Assembly: GCA_052390415.1 (NCBI GenBank)
Contig: JBQTGY010000025.1
Coordinates: 1 to 47,654 of the forward strand
Origin: JANNWF01 sp052390415
Lineage (GTDB): Bacteria; Pseudomonadota; Gammaproteobacteria; Xanthomonadales; Xanthomonadaceae
Length of the DNA stretch: 47,654 nt
Direction: 5' to 3'
Position numbers and translations under genes: made by a program. The notes beneath the pieces are model-generated. The model ran no database searches and was not told the DNA's origin. It saw only the letters and a list, made by a program, of their open reading frames with translations. This document shows, piece after piece, positions 16,720-25,963 of this stretch (the stretch's first letter is position 1; each line of letters opens with the position of its first letter).

Positions 16720-19008
16720 TCAAAACGCGTAACGGAACATCACCTGATAGACCCGGCCACCGGTCTCGGTCTCGACCTCGAACTCGTCGTAGTCGCGTTC
16801 CAGCTGACTTTCAATCGTGGTGAATTTGTCGAAGATTTCATCCTTGGACGCGTTCAACAGATTGGAGCCAGTCAGGCGCACGGTCCATTGCTCGCCCAGG
16901 CGCTTTTCGATGAACGCTTCGAGGTCGCCATCATAGGACGTGCGAACTTCTTCGCCGACGATGCGGCCGAAGGCATCACCCTGCTCGCGGTATGTCACAC
17001 CGAAGGAAGCCGCCAGCTCCGGTAGCTGCTGGATAAAGCCCACGTTGAACACGTAGTTGGACTGGCTGTTGAAACGACGTGTGCCGAACAGGTCGTCGAT
17101 CTCGCTGTCCAACCACGAGTAGTTGAAGAAGACGCCGGTAGTGTCCATTCCCAGTGCCGACAGCGGCGTCGACATGTCCAACTCGGCACCCCAGACCTCG
17201 CCGTCACCGGTGTTGCGCGGCGTCAACACGAAACTGCCGGGGCCGTCATCGCCCTCGATGCCGGTATTGGCGATTTCGATCAGGTCCTTGATGTCGCGAT
17301 AGAACAGGTTGACACCGACGATGCCATCGCGGCCCAGACGCTGTTCAAAACCCAGATCCAGCCCCCAGGCGTCTTCCGGATCGAGATCCGGATTGCCGAG
17401 CAAGTCGTTGTCGCCCAACTCGGCCGTCAGCAAGGCCGGCGAAATCTGATCAAAACCCGGTCGCCGCGAGGTGCGCGCGATGGAGAAACTCAATCGACGA
17501 TCTTCGTCGAGGTTGTACAAGAGATGCGCTGAGGGCAGCAGCACGCCGTAGTCGTTGTCCGACTCACGACCGCCCACCGGCAGCGTGAAATCTTCGATCT
17601 GCACGTCGGTGAACTGGTAGCGCATGCCCACTTCCCACTCCAGTGGACCGCGGTCACCACTCAGCTTGATGAATGGTTCGACCCGATCCTCGTCGATGGT
17701 ATTGACGCCGCCGGGCACCTGCTCAAAGGGTCCATAGGCACCGGGGATGACCGGCCGCGGCGCAGGCGCATTGGGGATGGTGATGCGATTGCGGTCCGTC
17801 GTCACCGAGGTGTCGCGGGATTTGCGCGTGTAGTCGAGGCCAAACGCCAACTCGACATCGTTGAACTCACGTTGATGGCGCAGTTCGGTGGTGAATTCGC
17901 GATCTTCGATATCCAGCAAGGTCTGATCGCCAGTAAAGCGATCATCCTCGGGGAACGGAATCGCGTCGCGAAGGTATTCGAACTCGTCTTCAAACTCGAA
18001 CTGCTCGTCATCAAATCCCGCATAACCAAGTCGCAGGCGCGTCTCGCCGCCGGCCATCGCGAACTCATACTCCGTGCCGAAGCCCCAGTTGTCGGTGCGG
18101 ATATCGAGATCGTTGTCGTTGACGGTGAGGATGTTGGCATCGGTGGCGATACCGCTTCGAAATTCGATCGAATCCTCGTCCTGCAGGCGATCCGTGCGCA
18201 CGAAAAATGCGTTCAACCCAAAACGACCGGCGCCAAATTCACGGCTGTAGTCGGCATTGAATGAATAGTCTTCACCGCTGCGAACATCGGTCTGTACTTC
18301 GGTGTTGTCGAGCTCGCCGCCCGGCTCATCAAAACGCTGGCTGAGCTTGTCCTTGGGATTGCGACGACCCTGCGCATTGGCGCCCAGCAACAGCCGTCCG
18401 CCCAAGGCCTCGCCGCCCCACACCGCGCTCACGCTGGGCTCGTATTCGCCGTCGTCAAAGCGCAAGCCGCCAACCCGCAAGTAGCCTCCGTCCAACGAAT
18501 ACCCATCACGCAACACGATGTTGAGTGAGCCGGCGACGGCATCGCCGCTGCGGTCTGCCGAGGCCGAGCGGTTGATCTCGATGCGCTCAACCAGCTCCGC
18601 GGGAATGCGATCAACGAAGAATGAGCGATCAAAACCGCCACCGGGAATGCGTTTGCCGTTGATCAAAATCTGCGTATAACCCGGATCCAGACCACGCAGG
18701 CGCACGCCGTCGTACTCGAGCACATCCGACAGGAACGCCACGCTCGGCACGCGCTTCAGCATGTCGCCGACGGTCAGCGGCTCAAACTGCTGAAAATACT
18801 GAAGGTCATAAACCAAGGTGGCGGGAGCATCGGTGCGATCCCGATAGAAGATCTGGCCTTCCACCTGGATGCTGTCGAGCGCGACTCGCTGATCGGCCTT
18901 GGCAGACGCGCTGCCGGAAACGGCTTGCGCATTGACGCCGGAAGCGATGGCGAACATCGACCCGGCCAAAGCCAAGGCCAACGCCTGCGTCAAAGGATGC
19001 TTGTTCAT
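16720..19008 (-). CDS. TonB-dependent outer-membrane receptor
   Basis: 762 aa with signal peptide (cleavage near NAQA). Plug domain about 75-175 (LTVGDMLKRVPSV, VRLRGLDPGYTQILINGKRIPG, ELVERIEINRSASADRSGDAVAGSLNIVLR), then a 22-strand-type barrel ending in the aromatic C-terminus MFRYAF. Several predicted outer loops are very acidic (for example FDDEQFEFEDEFEYL and FPEDDRF), suggesting cation or charged-ligand capture, but the substrate is not deducible. No LacI- or Fur-type box was recognised in front of it. Divergent from the RIO kinase gene. Confidence 0.92.
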   Translation of the reverse strand: MNKHPLTQALALALAGSMFAIASGVNAQAVSGSASAKADQRVALDSIQVEGQIFYRDRTDAPATLVYDLQYFQQFEPLTVGDMLKRVPSVAFLSDVLEYDGVRLRGLDPGYTQILINGKRIPGGGFDRSFFVDRIPAELVERIEINRSASADRSGDAVAGSLNIVLRDGYSLDGGYLRVGGLRFDDGEYEPSVSAVWGGEALGGRLLLGANAQGRRNPKDKLSQRFDEPGGELDNTEVQTDVRSGEDYSFNADYSREFGAGRFGLNAFFVRTDRLQDEDSIEFRSGIATDANILTVNDNDLDIRTDNWGFGTEYEFAMAGGETRLRLGYAGFDDEQFEFEDEFEYLRDAIPFPEDDRFTGDQTLLDIEDREFTTELRHQREFNDVELAFGLDYTRKSRDTSVTTDRNRITIPNAPAPRPVIPGAYGPFEQVPGGVNTIDEDRVEPFIKLSGDRGPLEWEVGMRYQFTDVQIEDFTLPVGGRESDNDYGVLLPSAHLLYNLDEDRRLSFSIARTSRRPGFDQISPALLTAELGDNDLLGNPDLDPEDAWGLDLGFEQRLGRDGIVGVNLFYRDIKDLIEIANTGIEGDDGPGSFVLTPRNTGDGEVWGAELDMSTPLSALGMDTTGVFFNYSWLDSEIDDLFGTRRFNSQSNYVFNVGFIQQLPELAASFGVTYREQGDAFGRIVGEEVRTSYDGDLEAFIEKRLGEQWTVRLTGSNLLNASKDEIFDKFTTIESQLERDYDEFEVETETGGRVYQVMFRYAF

Positions 19009-19213
19009 GCGGCCAATCTCCGGTGCTTGAAAACCGGCAATTGGAAGCGACAGGCGTTGCAGTCGGATGACAACGACGTTTGTTTGTCACCATCAGGAAG
19101 TCAGCACGCGCGCTGCATGGTCTGCGCGGTCGGTGCCATCCCGACAGATTGTTACCGAGCAATTACATGGCGATGGCTCATAATGCGCGCCCCTCTTAGC
19201 CTGCCAGCGTTGA

Positions 19214-20071
19214 ATGAAGACCCCGAAGGGCCTGCAACCCCTGATCGACGACGGCATTGTCGACGCCGTGCTGCGACCGTTGAAAAGTGGCAAGGAAGCT
19301 TCGGTCTATGTGGTCCAATCGGGCAGCCAGGTGTTATGCGCCAAGGTCTACAAGGACATGGCGCAGCGCAGCTTTCAGGCGCGGGTGCAGTATCAGGAAG
19401 GCCGCAAGGTACGCGGTAGCCGGCAAGCACGCGCCATCGGCAAAGCGTCACGATTCGGCCGCAAGCAGCAGGAAGCCGAGTGGAAAAACACCGAAGCCGA
19501 CGTGCTGTACCAATTGGCCGATGCCGGTGTCTGCGTGCCGCAACCGCGCGGCTTTTTTCACGGCGTGTTGCTGATGTCCCTGATCACCGACGCCGATGGT
19601 TTTAGCGCGCCGCGTCTGGGCGAAGTGGAATTGAGTCTGGAAGACGCCCTCTCCTTCCACCAGCGCTTGATGAAAGACGTACAGAAGATGCTGTGTCTCG
19701 GCCTGATTCACGGCGATCTGTCCGAATACAACGTGCTGGTGGCGAATGATGGCCCGGTCATCATCGACTTCCCGCAAGTCGTCAGCGCCGCCGGCAACAA
19801 TGCCGCGCGCGCGATGCTGCTGCGCGACGTGCACAACTTGCGCAGCAGTCTGGGTCGCTTCGCGCCAGCCCTATTGGAGACCCACTTCGGCGAGGAGATG
19901 TGGGCGTTGTTTGAGAAGGGCTTGTTACTCGCCGATACCGAGCTGACGGGCAAGTTTGTTTTCGACACGCACCGCGCCGATGTACGCGCGGTCATGGATT
20001 CAATCATCGACGCCCGCGAAGAGGCCTTGATTCGGCAGCAGGGTCGTGAAGCGGCGGCGGAGCAGGATTGA
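19214..20071 (+). CDS. RIO-type serine protein kinase
   Basis: 285 aa. RIO1-like ATP-binding loop LKSGKEASVY (25-29 SGKEA), Lys44 in CAKVY, catalytic loop HGDLSEYN (H166-D168...N173) and metal-binding IIDFPQ (D185). All catalytic residues are kept, so an active atypical kinase/ATPase is likely. In archaea and eukaryotes RIO proteins serve ribosome maturation; bacterial substrates are not established. The basic segment RKVRGSRQARAIGKASRFGRK (64-84) could bind RNA. Standalone gene. Confidence 0.9.
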   Translation: MKTPKGLQPLIDDGIVDAVLRPLKSGKEASVYVVQSGSQVLCAKVYKDMAQRSFQARVQYQEGRKVRGSRQARAIGKASRFGRKQQEAEWKNTEADVLYQLADAGVCVPQPRGFFHGVLLMSLITDADGFSAPRLGEVELSLEDALSFHQRLMKDVQKMLCLGLIHGDLSEYNVLVANDGPVIIDFPQVVSAAGNNAARAMLLRDVHNLRSSLGRFAPALLETHFGEEMWALFEKGLLLADTELTGKFVFDTHRADVRAVMDSIIDAREEALIRQQGREAAAEQD

Positions 20072-20093
20072 GCGAGTTTCGGCCTCCACCGGC

Positions 20094-20192
20094 CGTCATC
20101 CCCGCGTAGGCGGGGATCCAGTGCTTCTGGCGTCCGCGCCTGACGCCCAAGCAACTGGATTCCCGCCTTCGCGCGCCTTCGCGGGAATGACG
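20094..20192. repeat. Inverted pair of CGTCATTCCCGCGAAGGCGGG-type repeats
   Basis: Two copies of a dispersed palindromic repeat face each other: CGTCATCCCCGCGTAGGCGG...ATCCAG on the left and the reverse complement of CGTCATTCCCGCGAAGGCG...AATCCAG on the right, about 100 bp in all. Each half also folds on itself. The right copy carries an extra GCGCGCCTTC duplication. Widespread in proteobacterial intergenic DNA; it follows the RIO kinase stop and may act as a transcript end. Confidence 0.8.
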
Positions 20193-20333
20193 ACGATTGA
20201 AGTCTTGGCCAGGATGCAGCCCCAGCGGAATCCGGGGCTGATTACCATCCACACCGAGCCATCTGACTCCGACATTGCGCAGACGCCCGCGCGACGTACC
20301 ATTGCGCTTCCGATTGTTTGAAGGAAGCCGCGT

Positions 20334-21347
20334 ATGTCGATGATCCGAGCCTGGGCCGCCTTCGCCAAAGGTGCGCCGCTGCAAGCATTCGAATACGACC
20401 CCGGCCCCTTGGGTGCCGAAGATGTCGAAATCGCGGTGGAACACTGCGGAGTTTGCCATTCGGACTTGTCGCTGCTGGACAACGAATGGGGCTTCACCCA
20501 GTACCCGTTCGTACCCGGCCATGAAGCCATCGGCCGCGTGGTGGCGATGGGTCCGCACGCCAAGGGCGTGAGCATCGGGCAACGCGTGGGTCTGGGCTGG
20601 TACGCCACCAGCTGCATGCATTGCACGCCGTGTTTGTCCGGGCAGCAGAACTTGTGCGTCAGCGCGCAACCGACCTTGTTCGGACGCCATGGTGCGTTTG
20701 CGGACCGCGTACGCGCGCATTGGGTATGGACCATGCCGCTGCCGGAAGGACTGGACCCGCGCGAAAGCGGGCCGCTGCTGTGTGGTGGCATCACCGTGTT
20801 CACTCCGCTGCGCGAGTTCGGCATCCTGCCTACCGCCCGCGTCGGCGTGATCGGCATTGGTGGCTTGGGTCACATGGCACTGAAGTTCTGCAAAGCCTGG
20901 GGTTGCGAGGTCACCGCATTCACGTCCAGCCAATCCAAGGCCGAAGAAGCGCGTGCATTCGGCGCGCATCGTGTGGTGTCAACGGGTGATGCCGCGGCCA
21001 TTGCCGCACTCGCCGGCAGTCTCGACCTCATCATCGACACCGTGAACGTGACCTTGGACTGGAGTGGCCTGCTTGCGGCATTGGCCCCGAACGGTCGCCT
21101 GCACGTGGTCGGTGCGGTGCTGGAGCCGATGGCGATTCCGGTGTTTCCGCTGTTGATGGGACAAAAAGCGGTATCCGGATCGCCCACTGGCTCACGCAAC
21201 GCCATCGACGCCATGCTCAACTTCGCCGCCCGCCATCAGGTGACGCCGCAGACAGAACACTATCCGATGAGCAAGGTGAACGAGGCGATGGCGCATTTGC
21301 GCGCGGGCAAGGCGAGGTATCGCATTGTGTTGGATGCGGATTTCTAG
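20334..21347 (+). CDS. ahr: Ahr-type NADPH-dependent aldehyde reductase (zinc alcohol dehydrogenase family)
   Basis: 337 aa (E. coli Ahr/YjgB 339). Cinnamyl-alcohol-dehydrogenase branch of medium-chain dehydrogenases: catalytic zinc ligands in CGVCHSD and GHE, structural zinc cysteines in CMHCTPC...C, nucleotide motif GIGGLGHMALK. Near-continuous match in YEYDPG, HSDLSxxDNEWGFxQYP, GPLLCGGITVF and MSKVNEAMAHLRAGKARYRIVL supports Ahr specifically; it reduces aliphatic and aromatic aldehydes to alcohols. GAAGGAAG precedes the ATG. Confidence 0.9.
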   Translation: MSMIRAWAAFAKGAPLQAFEYDPGPLGAEDVEIAVEHCGVCHSDLSLLDNEWGFTQYPFVPGHEAIGRVVAMGPHAKGVSIGQRVGLGWYATSCMHCTPCLSGQQNLCVSAQPTLFGRHGAFADRVRAHWVWTMPLPEGLDPRESGPLLCGGITVFTPLREFGILPTARVGVIGIGGLGHMALKFCKAWGCEVTAFTSSQSKAEEARAFGAHRVVSTGDAAAIAALAGSLDLIIDTVNVTLDWSGLLAALAPNGRLHVVGAVLEPMAIPVFPLLMGQKAVSGSPTGSRNAIDAMLNFAARHQVTPQTEHYPMSKVNEAMAHLRAGKARYRIVLDADF

Positions 21348-21385
21348 AAATCCAGGCTGACCTGGCAAACAGCGGGCATGTCTTT

Positions 21386-21452
21386 GCAGGAGGGCCGCGC
21401 TCCTGCGCGGCTGCTCTTCAGAAACTCAAAAGCTGCGTCGCAGGAGCGACGC
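21386..21452. repeat. REP/MITE-like palindromic element, copy 2
   Basis: Two perfect 7-bp hairpins in tandem: GCAGGAG...CTCCTGC (21386-21406) and GCGTCGC-AGGA-GCGACGC (21435-21452). Shares its core words with the element at 5450-5534. Sits between the convergent ahr and DUF2855 genes. Confidence 0.6.
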
Positions 21453-21490
21453 CTTCCTCAGAGCGCTCTGTCGAGGGTCCGAACGGCTGT

Positions 21491-22585
21491 TCACATCTGC
21501 ACGATGAGCCCCTGCTCCGCATCAATCCGACCCGCACAAATGTCGGGATACAGCGCCGCCAAACCATTCAAACCCGCGAGCGTGCTCACCTTCAACCAGC
21601 CGCGACTTTGCGCGGCCGAGCGCCGCAGGAAGTCGGATGTTCGAGTTGCAAACTCCTCCACGCCCCACTCCTGCATCCGTTTCTGCACATGACCGGGCGC
21701 GAAGAAAAATTCGCTGCGATCAGCGTTTGGCGATGCCGCCGGCAGGCCGGACTGCCAGTGCGTCATGCCCACCTGGATGCAGCGGCGCATGTTGTCGCCC
21801 AGTGCCCGCGACAATGCAGACAGCGCATCGGCGTTGCCTGACATGTCGACGATGACGGTGGGAATTCGACTGTCGAGGCCGGACACATCGTCGTAACCGA
21901 GCACCTGTTTGTACAGCCCGAGCCCACCCACAAACTCAGCGCTGCGCGGTGAGGTCAAGGCAATGGCCGGCGGCGCGGCGGCATCTTCCGACATCGCGAA
22001 TGCCAGTCCGATGCTGGTCTTGCTGGACGCGCTCAGAATCAGCACCTGCCTGGCCCCGAACCAGTCCTTCGATTGCAGCATGTCCCACAGGCAAAACGAC
22101 GTCAGATGCAGGGGGAACAGCAACATCCGCAGCTCGTCAAAACGGCGGTCATAACCTGGCTCGGCATTGACGCGGGTGTAGCTGTTGTAACCCGGTGGCA
22201 ACGTGGCCCGATGCGCGGCACCGTCGAACAACCGTTGCGCACTGATTCGAACCGGGCTGATGGTCACCTGGTTGGCCGGCGGAAAGTACCCGAACAAACG
22301 CTCGCCCACTGGCACGCTGTCAGTCCTTGAATTCACCACGTCGGCAAAGCCCCATACCGGGGTTGTGCCCCAGCCCTCCGCGTCGACACCCACTGCCGGG
22401 AAGAACTGCCAGTAACCCAGGCTATCACCCGCCACCGCATAGGTGATGTTGTTGGCCGTAAAGGCGAACTGATCCACCCGCAGCAGCACCTCGCCGTCCT
22501 TGAGCAACGAAGCATCCGCGACGTCCTCCGTCTGCACCACGCGATGCGTCTCGAAGTGATCTTTGCGAACTTGAAACTGCGCCAT
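21491..22585 (-). CDS. DUF2855 family protein
   Basis: 364 aa. Resembles the DUF2855 family, which has a medium-chain-reductase-like build (N-terminal GroES-like half with EVLLRVDQFAFTANNITYA, later QVLILSASSKTSIGLAFAM as a nucleotide-fold-like segment) but without zinc ligands or a classic GxGxxG. No reaction is known. The ATG at 22585 has a strong GAAGGAG site. It is 13 bases downstream of the flavoprotein gene, so the two form an operon and probably act on the same compound. Confidence 0.82.
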   Translation of the reverse strand: MAQFQVRKDHFETHRVVQTEDVADASLLKDGEVLLRVDQFAFTANNITYAVAGDSLGYWQFFPAVGVDAEGWGTTPVWGFADVVNSRTDSVPVGERLFGYFPPANQVTISPVRISAQRLFDGAAHRATLPPGYNSYTRVNAEPGYDRRFDELRMLLFPLHLTSFCLWDMLQSKDWFGARQVLILSASSKTSIGLAFAMSEDAAAPPAIALTSPRSAEFVGGLGLYKQVLGYDDVSGLDSRIPTVIVDMSGNADALSALSRALGDNMRRCIQVGMTHWQSGLPAASPNADRSEFFFAPGHVQKRMQEWGVEEFATRTSDFLRRSAAQSRGWLKVSTLAGLNGLAALYPDICAGRIDAEQGLIVQM

Positions 22586-22598
22586 GGTCAATGCTCCT

Positions 22599-24008
22599 TC
22601 AGGCAGCTTGGTCGAGTTGACGGATGAAATTCTGCAAGTTCGCCATCGCCGGCATCGCATGGCTGCGCATCTTTCCCACCAGCGCGCGCTTCTCGCTGTC
22701 GCTCTCGGCGACATTGCGGATCATCTTGCTGACCGGGTCGAGTCGATTGTGCAGCAACCAGGTACCGATCCCGGCATCCTGGGACCAGTGGTATTGATTG
22801 ACCATCAGCGCCGCCATCATGCGTATCCAGTCGGTCGCGTGATTGGGCAATGGCACCACGTTGCAGAGTGCGTTCTTGCTTGCGTCATCCGGGTAACTCG
22901 CCTCGATATGGGCGATGAAGGCAGCACTGAAAACGGGCTGATACGAACGCACCGTCTGCGGGGTGATCACATGGCCCGCAAAGATCGGCTTCATCTCCAG
23001 ATTGGTGATCGCGCTGGCCGAACAATCGATATGCAGATGCTGGGGACTGGTCGCAATGCTGCCTTCCTGCAACACGATCTGATTGGCTTCGATGCGCAAG
23101 ACGCGACCCAACCGCACCACCTGCTTGATGCGCCGCAGTTGCTCCAGTTCGGCTTGGCTCACCGTTGCACCGTGGAACATGCTCGGGGTGACCGACGGAT
23201 CGATCCGCAACAGCACGCCCGCATTTTCAAGCCGCGCAAACAGGTCCGCTATCGATACGGCGGTTGCCGCCGCTTCGAATTGAGCGGCCAAGGCGCCAAC
23301 CGTATTGCAAAAGAATTCGTCGCTGGCTTGCGTATTGCGCCGGTCCAGCAGCCACCCGTCACGCGGCATGATCCATTGGATGGCATCGGCAGCCACCCCG
23401 TGCTGCAACAACCATAGACACGCATCGATACCGGTTTTGCCGCCGCCCACCACCACGTAACCCGCAGGCGGCGCAGTGACTGTCGGCAGGTCATTCAGTG
23501 GCATGAAACTCACGCCTGCTTCGATGTTGAAGTTCGGCGTATGCGTGGCGGGCACCGTCGTCTTCAAGTAGGTGGCGTCGACGATCTTCCTGCTCACCTC
23601 GACCTGATGCTGCTCTCCGGTCAGCATCGACACGAAGCGGCCATCACCCTGGTAGTCGCTCATCGGGAAGTAGCGCACTCGCCCGCTGGGCAGAAAACGA
23701 TGCCGCATCACTTCGTCGAAATAGGCGCTGACTTCCGCGCCCGAGGCCAGATCCTCCAGCCCCTGATTCCAGCCAACCGTGTCCTTGCGACGTTTGCTCA
23801 GCTCCAGCGAGCTGACACCGTAATACGCAGACGGTTGGTGCAAAGTCACGAACGGATAGGCCACATTCCAGTGCCCACCCGCCTTCGGGTAGCGGTCGAC
23901 GATGACGATGTGTGCATCCGTCTCGCTGAGCAAGGTGTCGGCGAATGCCATGCCCACGGCACCACTGCCGACAATCAGGTAGTCCGTTTGGATCGGGGTA
24001 GTGCTCAT
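22599..24008 (-). CDS. FAD/NAD(P)-dependent oxidoreductase (monooxygenase-like)
   Basis: 469 aa. FAD-binding GSGAVG in YLIVGSGAVGMAFADTLL near the N-terminus, a GGHW motif with surrounding VDRYPKAGGHWNVAYPF, and a second dinucleotide motif VVVGGGKTGIDACLWLL near 190-205. It looks like a flavin monooxygenase but lacks the FxGxxxHxxxW fingerprint of FMO/Baeyer-Villiger enzymes, so the reaction is open. The start at 24008 follows GGAG at 9-base spacing; an ATG 21 bases upstream has none. Operon with DUF2855; divergent from a TetR gene with paired operators between. Confidence 0.85.
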   Translation of the reverse strand: MSTTPIQTDYLIVGSGAVGMAFADTLLSETDAHIVIVDRYPKAGGHWNVAYPFVTLHQPSAYYGVSSLELSKRRKDTVGWNQGLEDLASGAEVSAYFDEVMRHRFLPSGRVRYFPMSDYQGDGRFVSMLTGEQHQVEVSRKIVDATYLKTTVPATHTPNFNIEAGVSFMPLNDLPTVTAPPAGYVVVGGGKTGIDACLWLLQHGVAADAIQWIMPRDGWLLDRRNTQASDEFFCNTVGALAAQFEAAATAVSIADLFARLENAGVLLRIDPSVTPSMFHGATVSQAELEQLRRIKQVVRLGRVLRIEANQIVLQEGSIATSPQHLHIDCSASAITNLEMKPIFAGHVITPQTVRSYQPVFSAAFIAHIEASYPDDASKNALCNVVPLPNHATDWIRMMAALMVNQYHWSQDAGIGTWLLHNRLDPVSKMIRNVAESDSEKRALVGKMRSHAMPAMANLQNFIRQLDQAA

Positions 24009-24077
24009 CTGTGTTCGCTCCGGAGGCATGTGAAGTTGAGGGCTGCGGCGTCGCGTGGCTGGATCGCCTGATCAGCC

Positions 24078-24090
24078 ATAACGTCGTTAT
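24078..24090. promoter_or_regulatory. TetR operator half of a pair, site 1
   Basis: ATAACGTCGTTAT, part of the perfect palindrome CATAAC-GTC-GTTATG (24077-24091), in the divergent promoter region between the flavoprotein operon and the TetR gene. Confidence 0.8.
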
Positions 24091-24103
24091 GTAGCGACAA
24101 TAC

Positions 24104-24116
24104 ATAACATCGTTAT
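24104..24116. promoter_or_regulatory. TetR operator, site 2
   Basis: ATAACATCGTTAT differs from site 1 by one base; centres are 26 bp apart. Two such boxes in a divergent promoter beside a TetR gene indicate autoregulation plus repression of the flavoprotein-DUF2855 operon. Confidence 0.8.
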
Positions 24117-24139
24117 AGCGAGTCAAGTACACTGCGACC

Positions 24140-24724
24140 ATGGACGATCCAAAACGCAACATCCTCAACGCCGCATCCGTGCTGTTCCTCGAAGGCGGCG
24201 CCAGCGCACTGAATGTGCGCGCCATCGCCAGCCGCGCCGGCATCTCGACGATTGGCATCTACAGCCACTTCCAGGGCAAACAGGGCATCCTCGATGCGCT
24301 GTACATCGAAGGCTTTCAGCGGGTAGCAAAAGCGATGGATGTGATGACGGCAGGCGCGGACCCGAAGCAGGCCGTGTTGAAGGCCTGTCGCAATTACCTC
24401 GACAGTGCGGAGCAGTACGAGGCCCACTACCGATTGATATTCGACAACGCCGAACGTGGCTATGAGCCCTCCGAAGCCGCCAAGGCCGTAGGCGCCGCCG
24501 CCTTCAAGGTTTTGAATGATCTGGTGGCGCACCTGCTGCCAGCGTCCGCCAGCAAGGCCAAACGGCACGATGCGGCCATGCAGGTGTGGTCAGTCGTGCA
24601 CGGCTTCGTTGGCCTCAAGCATCACGCCGTCGCCCAACTGGTCGACATGCGCCACTGGCGAGCGCGGGCAATGCAGGTGCTGGAGATTGTCGTGGATGCC
24701 ATTGCCGAGGGCAGGATCGCGTAG
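24140..24724 (+). CDS. TetR family transcriptional repressor
   Basis: 194 aa. N-terminal helix-turn-helix at about 8-52 (ILNAASVLFLEGGASALNVRAIASRAGISTIGIYSHFQGKQGIL), C-terminal ligand-binding helices with HYRLIFDNAERG and VWSVVHGFVGLKHH. The ligand is unknown, but is probably a substrate of the divergent flavoprotein operon. It starts 23 bases after operator site 2, so it should repress itself. Confidence 0.93.
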   Translation: MDDPKRNILNAASVLFLEGGASALNVRAIASRAGISTIGIYSHFQGKQGILDALYIEGFQRVAKAMDVMTAGADPKQAVLKACRNYLDSAEQYEAHYRLIFDNAERGYEPSEAAKAVGAAAFKVLNDLVAHLLPASASKAKRHDAAMQVWSVVHGFVGLKHHAVAQLVDMRHWRARAMQVLEIVVDAIAEGRIA

Positions 24725-24898
24725 TGCATGCTTTCGCCACCCAATCGCAGCCGAGCCAGCTCCACCGTGGCTCGATGTGCGCAGTCGCACCGACGCATCA
24801 GAAACGGTCCCGCACCCTTGTTGGTTGTCAGTCGCCAACTACCGCCTTGGATTTCATGTTCATGCAGCAGCCAATTCGCCAGATTCCAGAGTCCGGCA

Positions 24899-25924
24899 GT
24901 GTCCGAAGCGCTCACCCCCTTGAGCCTGCTCGTAATGCTGATGGTGGCAAACGCCGCGCATGCGCAACCCGATTCTCAGGCGTGCGTCAGCATCGACGAC
25001 ACGCAGGCGCGACTTGTTTGTTACGACACAGCGCATGGTCGCGAGTCGTCAGGCCCATGGGTGGCCGATGTTTCTGAACGCAGCGAAGCAGCTCGCGCCG
25101 AACCAACCAGCAGCGAACCAACCTCAACCCTGGACGCACTATGGGAACTGGACGCGGCGCATAAACGCGGCACCTTCAACCTGCTGCCACACCACGCCAA
25201 CTATTTGTTGCTTGGGCGCTATAGCGACAACCCCAACAACCTGCCCAACACGCCGTCCCCAGACCACCAGCTGGATGATCCGCTGCAAGTCGACCCCACC
25301 GAAGCGAAGTTCCAGTTCAGCGTCAAGGTGAAGGCATGGGAGAACCTGTTCGGTGACAACGGCGACATCTGGTTTGCCTACACCCAACAATCGAATTGGC
25401 AGGTCTACAACAGCGATCAATCGGCGCCGTTCCGGGAAACCAACTACGAGCCCGAGGGCATCCTGTCGTTTCGCACCGATTGGAGCGCGCTTGGCTGGCG
25501 CTGGCGCTTGCTCAATCTCGGTTTTGTGCACCAATCGAACGGCCGCCCCCTGCCGCTATCACGCAGCTGGAATCGCGCCTATGCGCAGTTCGGTTTTGAA
25601 CGCGGCAATCTGACCGTGTTGGCACGGCCTTGGTTTCGCATCAGCGAAAACGAATCCAGCGACGACAATCCCGACATCACGCGTTTTACCGGCTCAGGCG
25701 ACTTGCGGCTGACCTACTCGCGCGCCGGTCACCACTACTCCGCGTTGGGTCGCTACAGCGACACCGGCAAACGCGGCAGCGTGCAACTGGAATGGGCGTT
25801 TCCGATATCCGGATTGCTGAAAGGCTACGTGCAGGCCACCAGCGGTTATGGCGAAAGTCTGTTGGACTACAACCACTCACAGAACACGCTGGGCGTGGGT
25901 GTGTTGCTGGTGCCGTGGCAGTAG
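24899..25924 (+). CDS. pldA: Outer-membrane phospholipase A (OMPLA)
   Basis: 341 aa. Signal peptide LTPLSLLVMLMVANAAHA, then the phospholipase A1 barrel: AYTQQSNWQVYNSDQSAPFRETNYEPE-type strand region, and the catalytic segment VHQSNGR...SRSWNRAYAQ giving His, Ser and the Asn of SWNR. Dimerises with calcium in the outer membrane and hydrolyses mislocalised phospholipids (family knowledge). The insert between signal and barrel (about 25-75) contains ACVSIDDTQARLVCYD, a segment seen in related long forms. The GTG at 24899 gives the best signal peptide; upstream the frame is open but unlike protein. Confidence 0.92.
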   Translation: MSEALTPLSLLVMLMVANAAHAQPDSQACVSIDDTQARLVCYDTAHGRESSGPWVADVSERSEAARAEPTSSEPTSTLDALWELDAAHKRGTFNLLPHHANYLLLGRYSDNPNNLPNTPSPDHQLDDPLQVDPTEAKFQFSVKVKAWENLFGDNGDIWFAYTQQSNWQVYNSDQSAPFRETNYEPEGILSFRTDWSALGWRWRLLNLGFVHQSNGRPLPLSRSWNRAYAQFGFERGNLTVLARPWFRISENESSDDNPDITRFTGSGDLRLTYSRAGHHYSALGRYSDTGKRGSVQLEWAFPISGLLKGYVQATSGYGESLLDYNHSQNTLGVGVLLVPWQ

Positions 25925-25963
25925 GCGTTGATGCCGCGATAGCTGCACGGCAGGCCAACAGCA

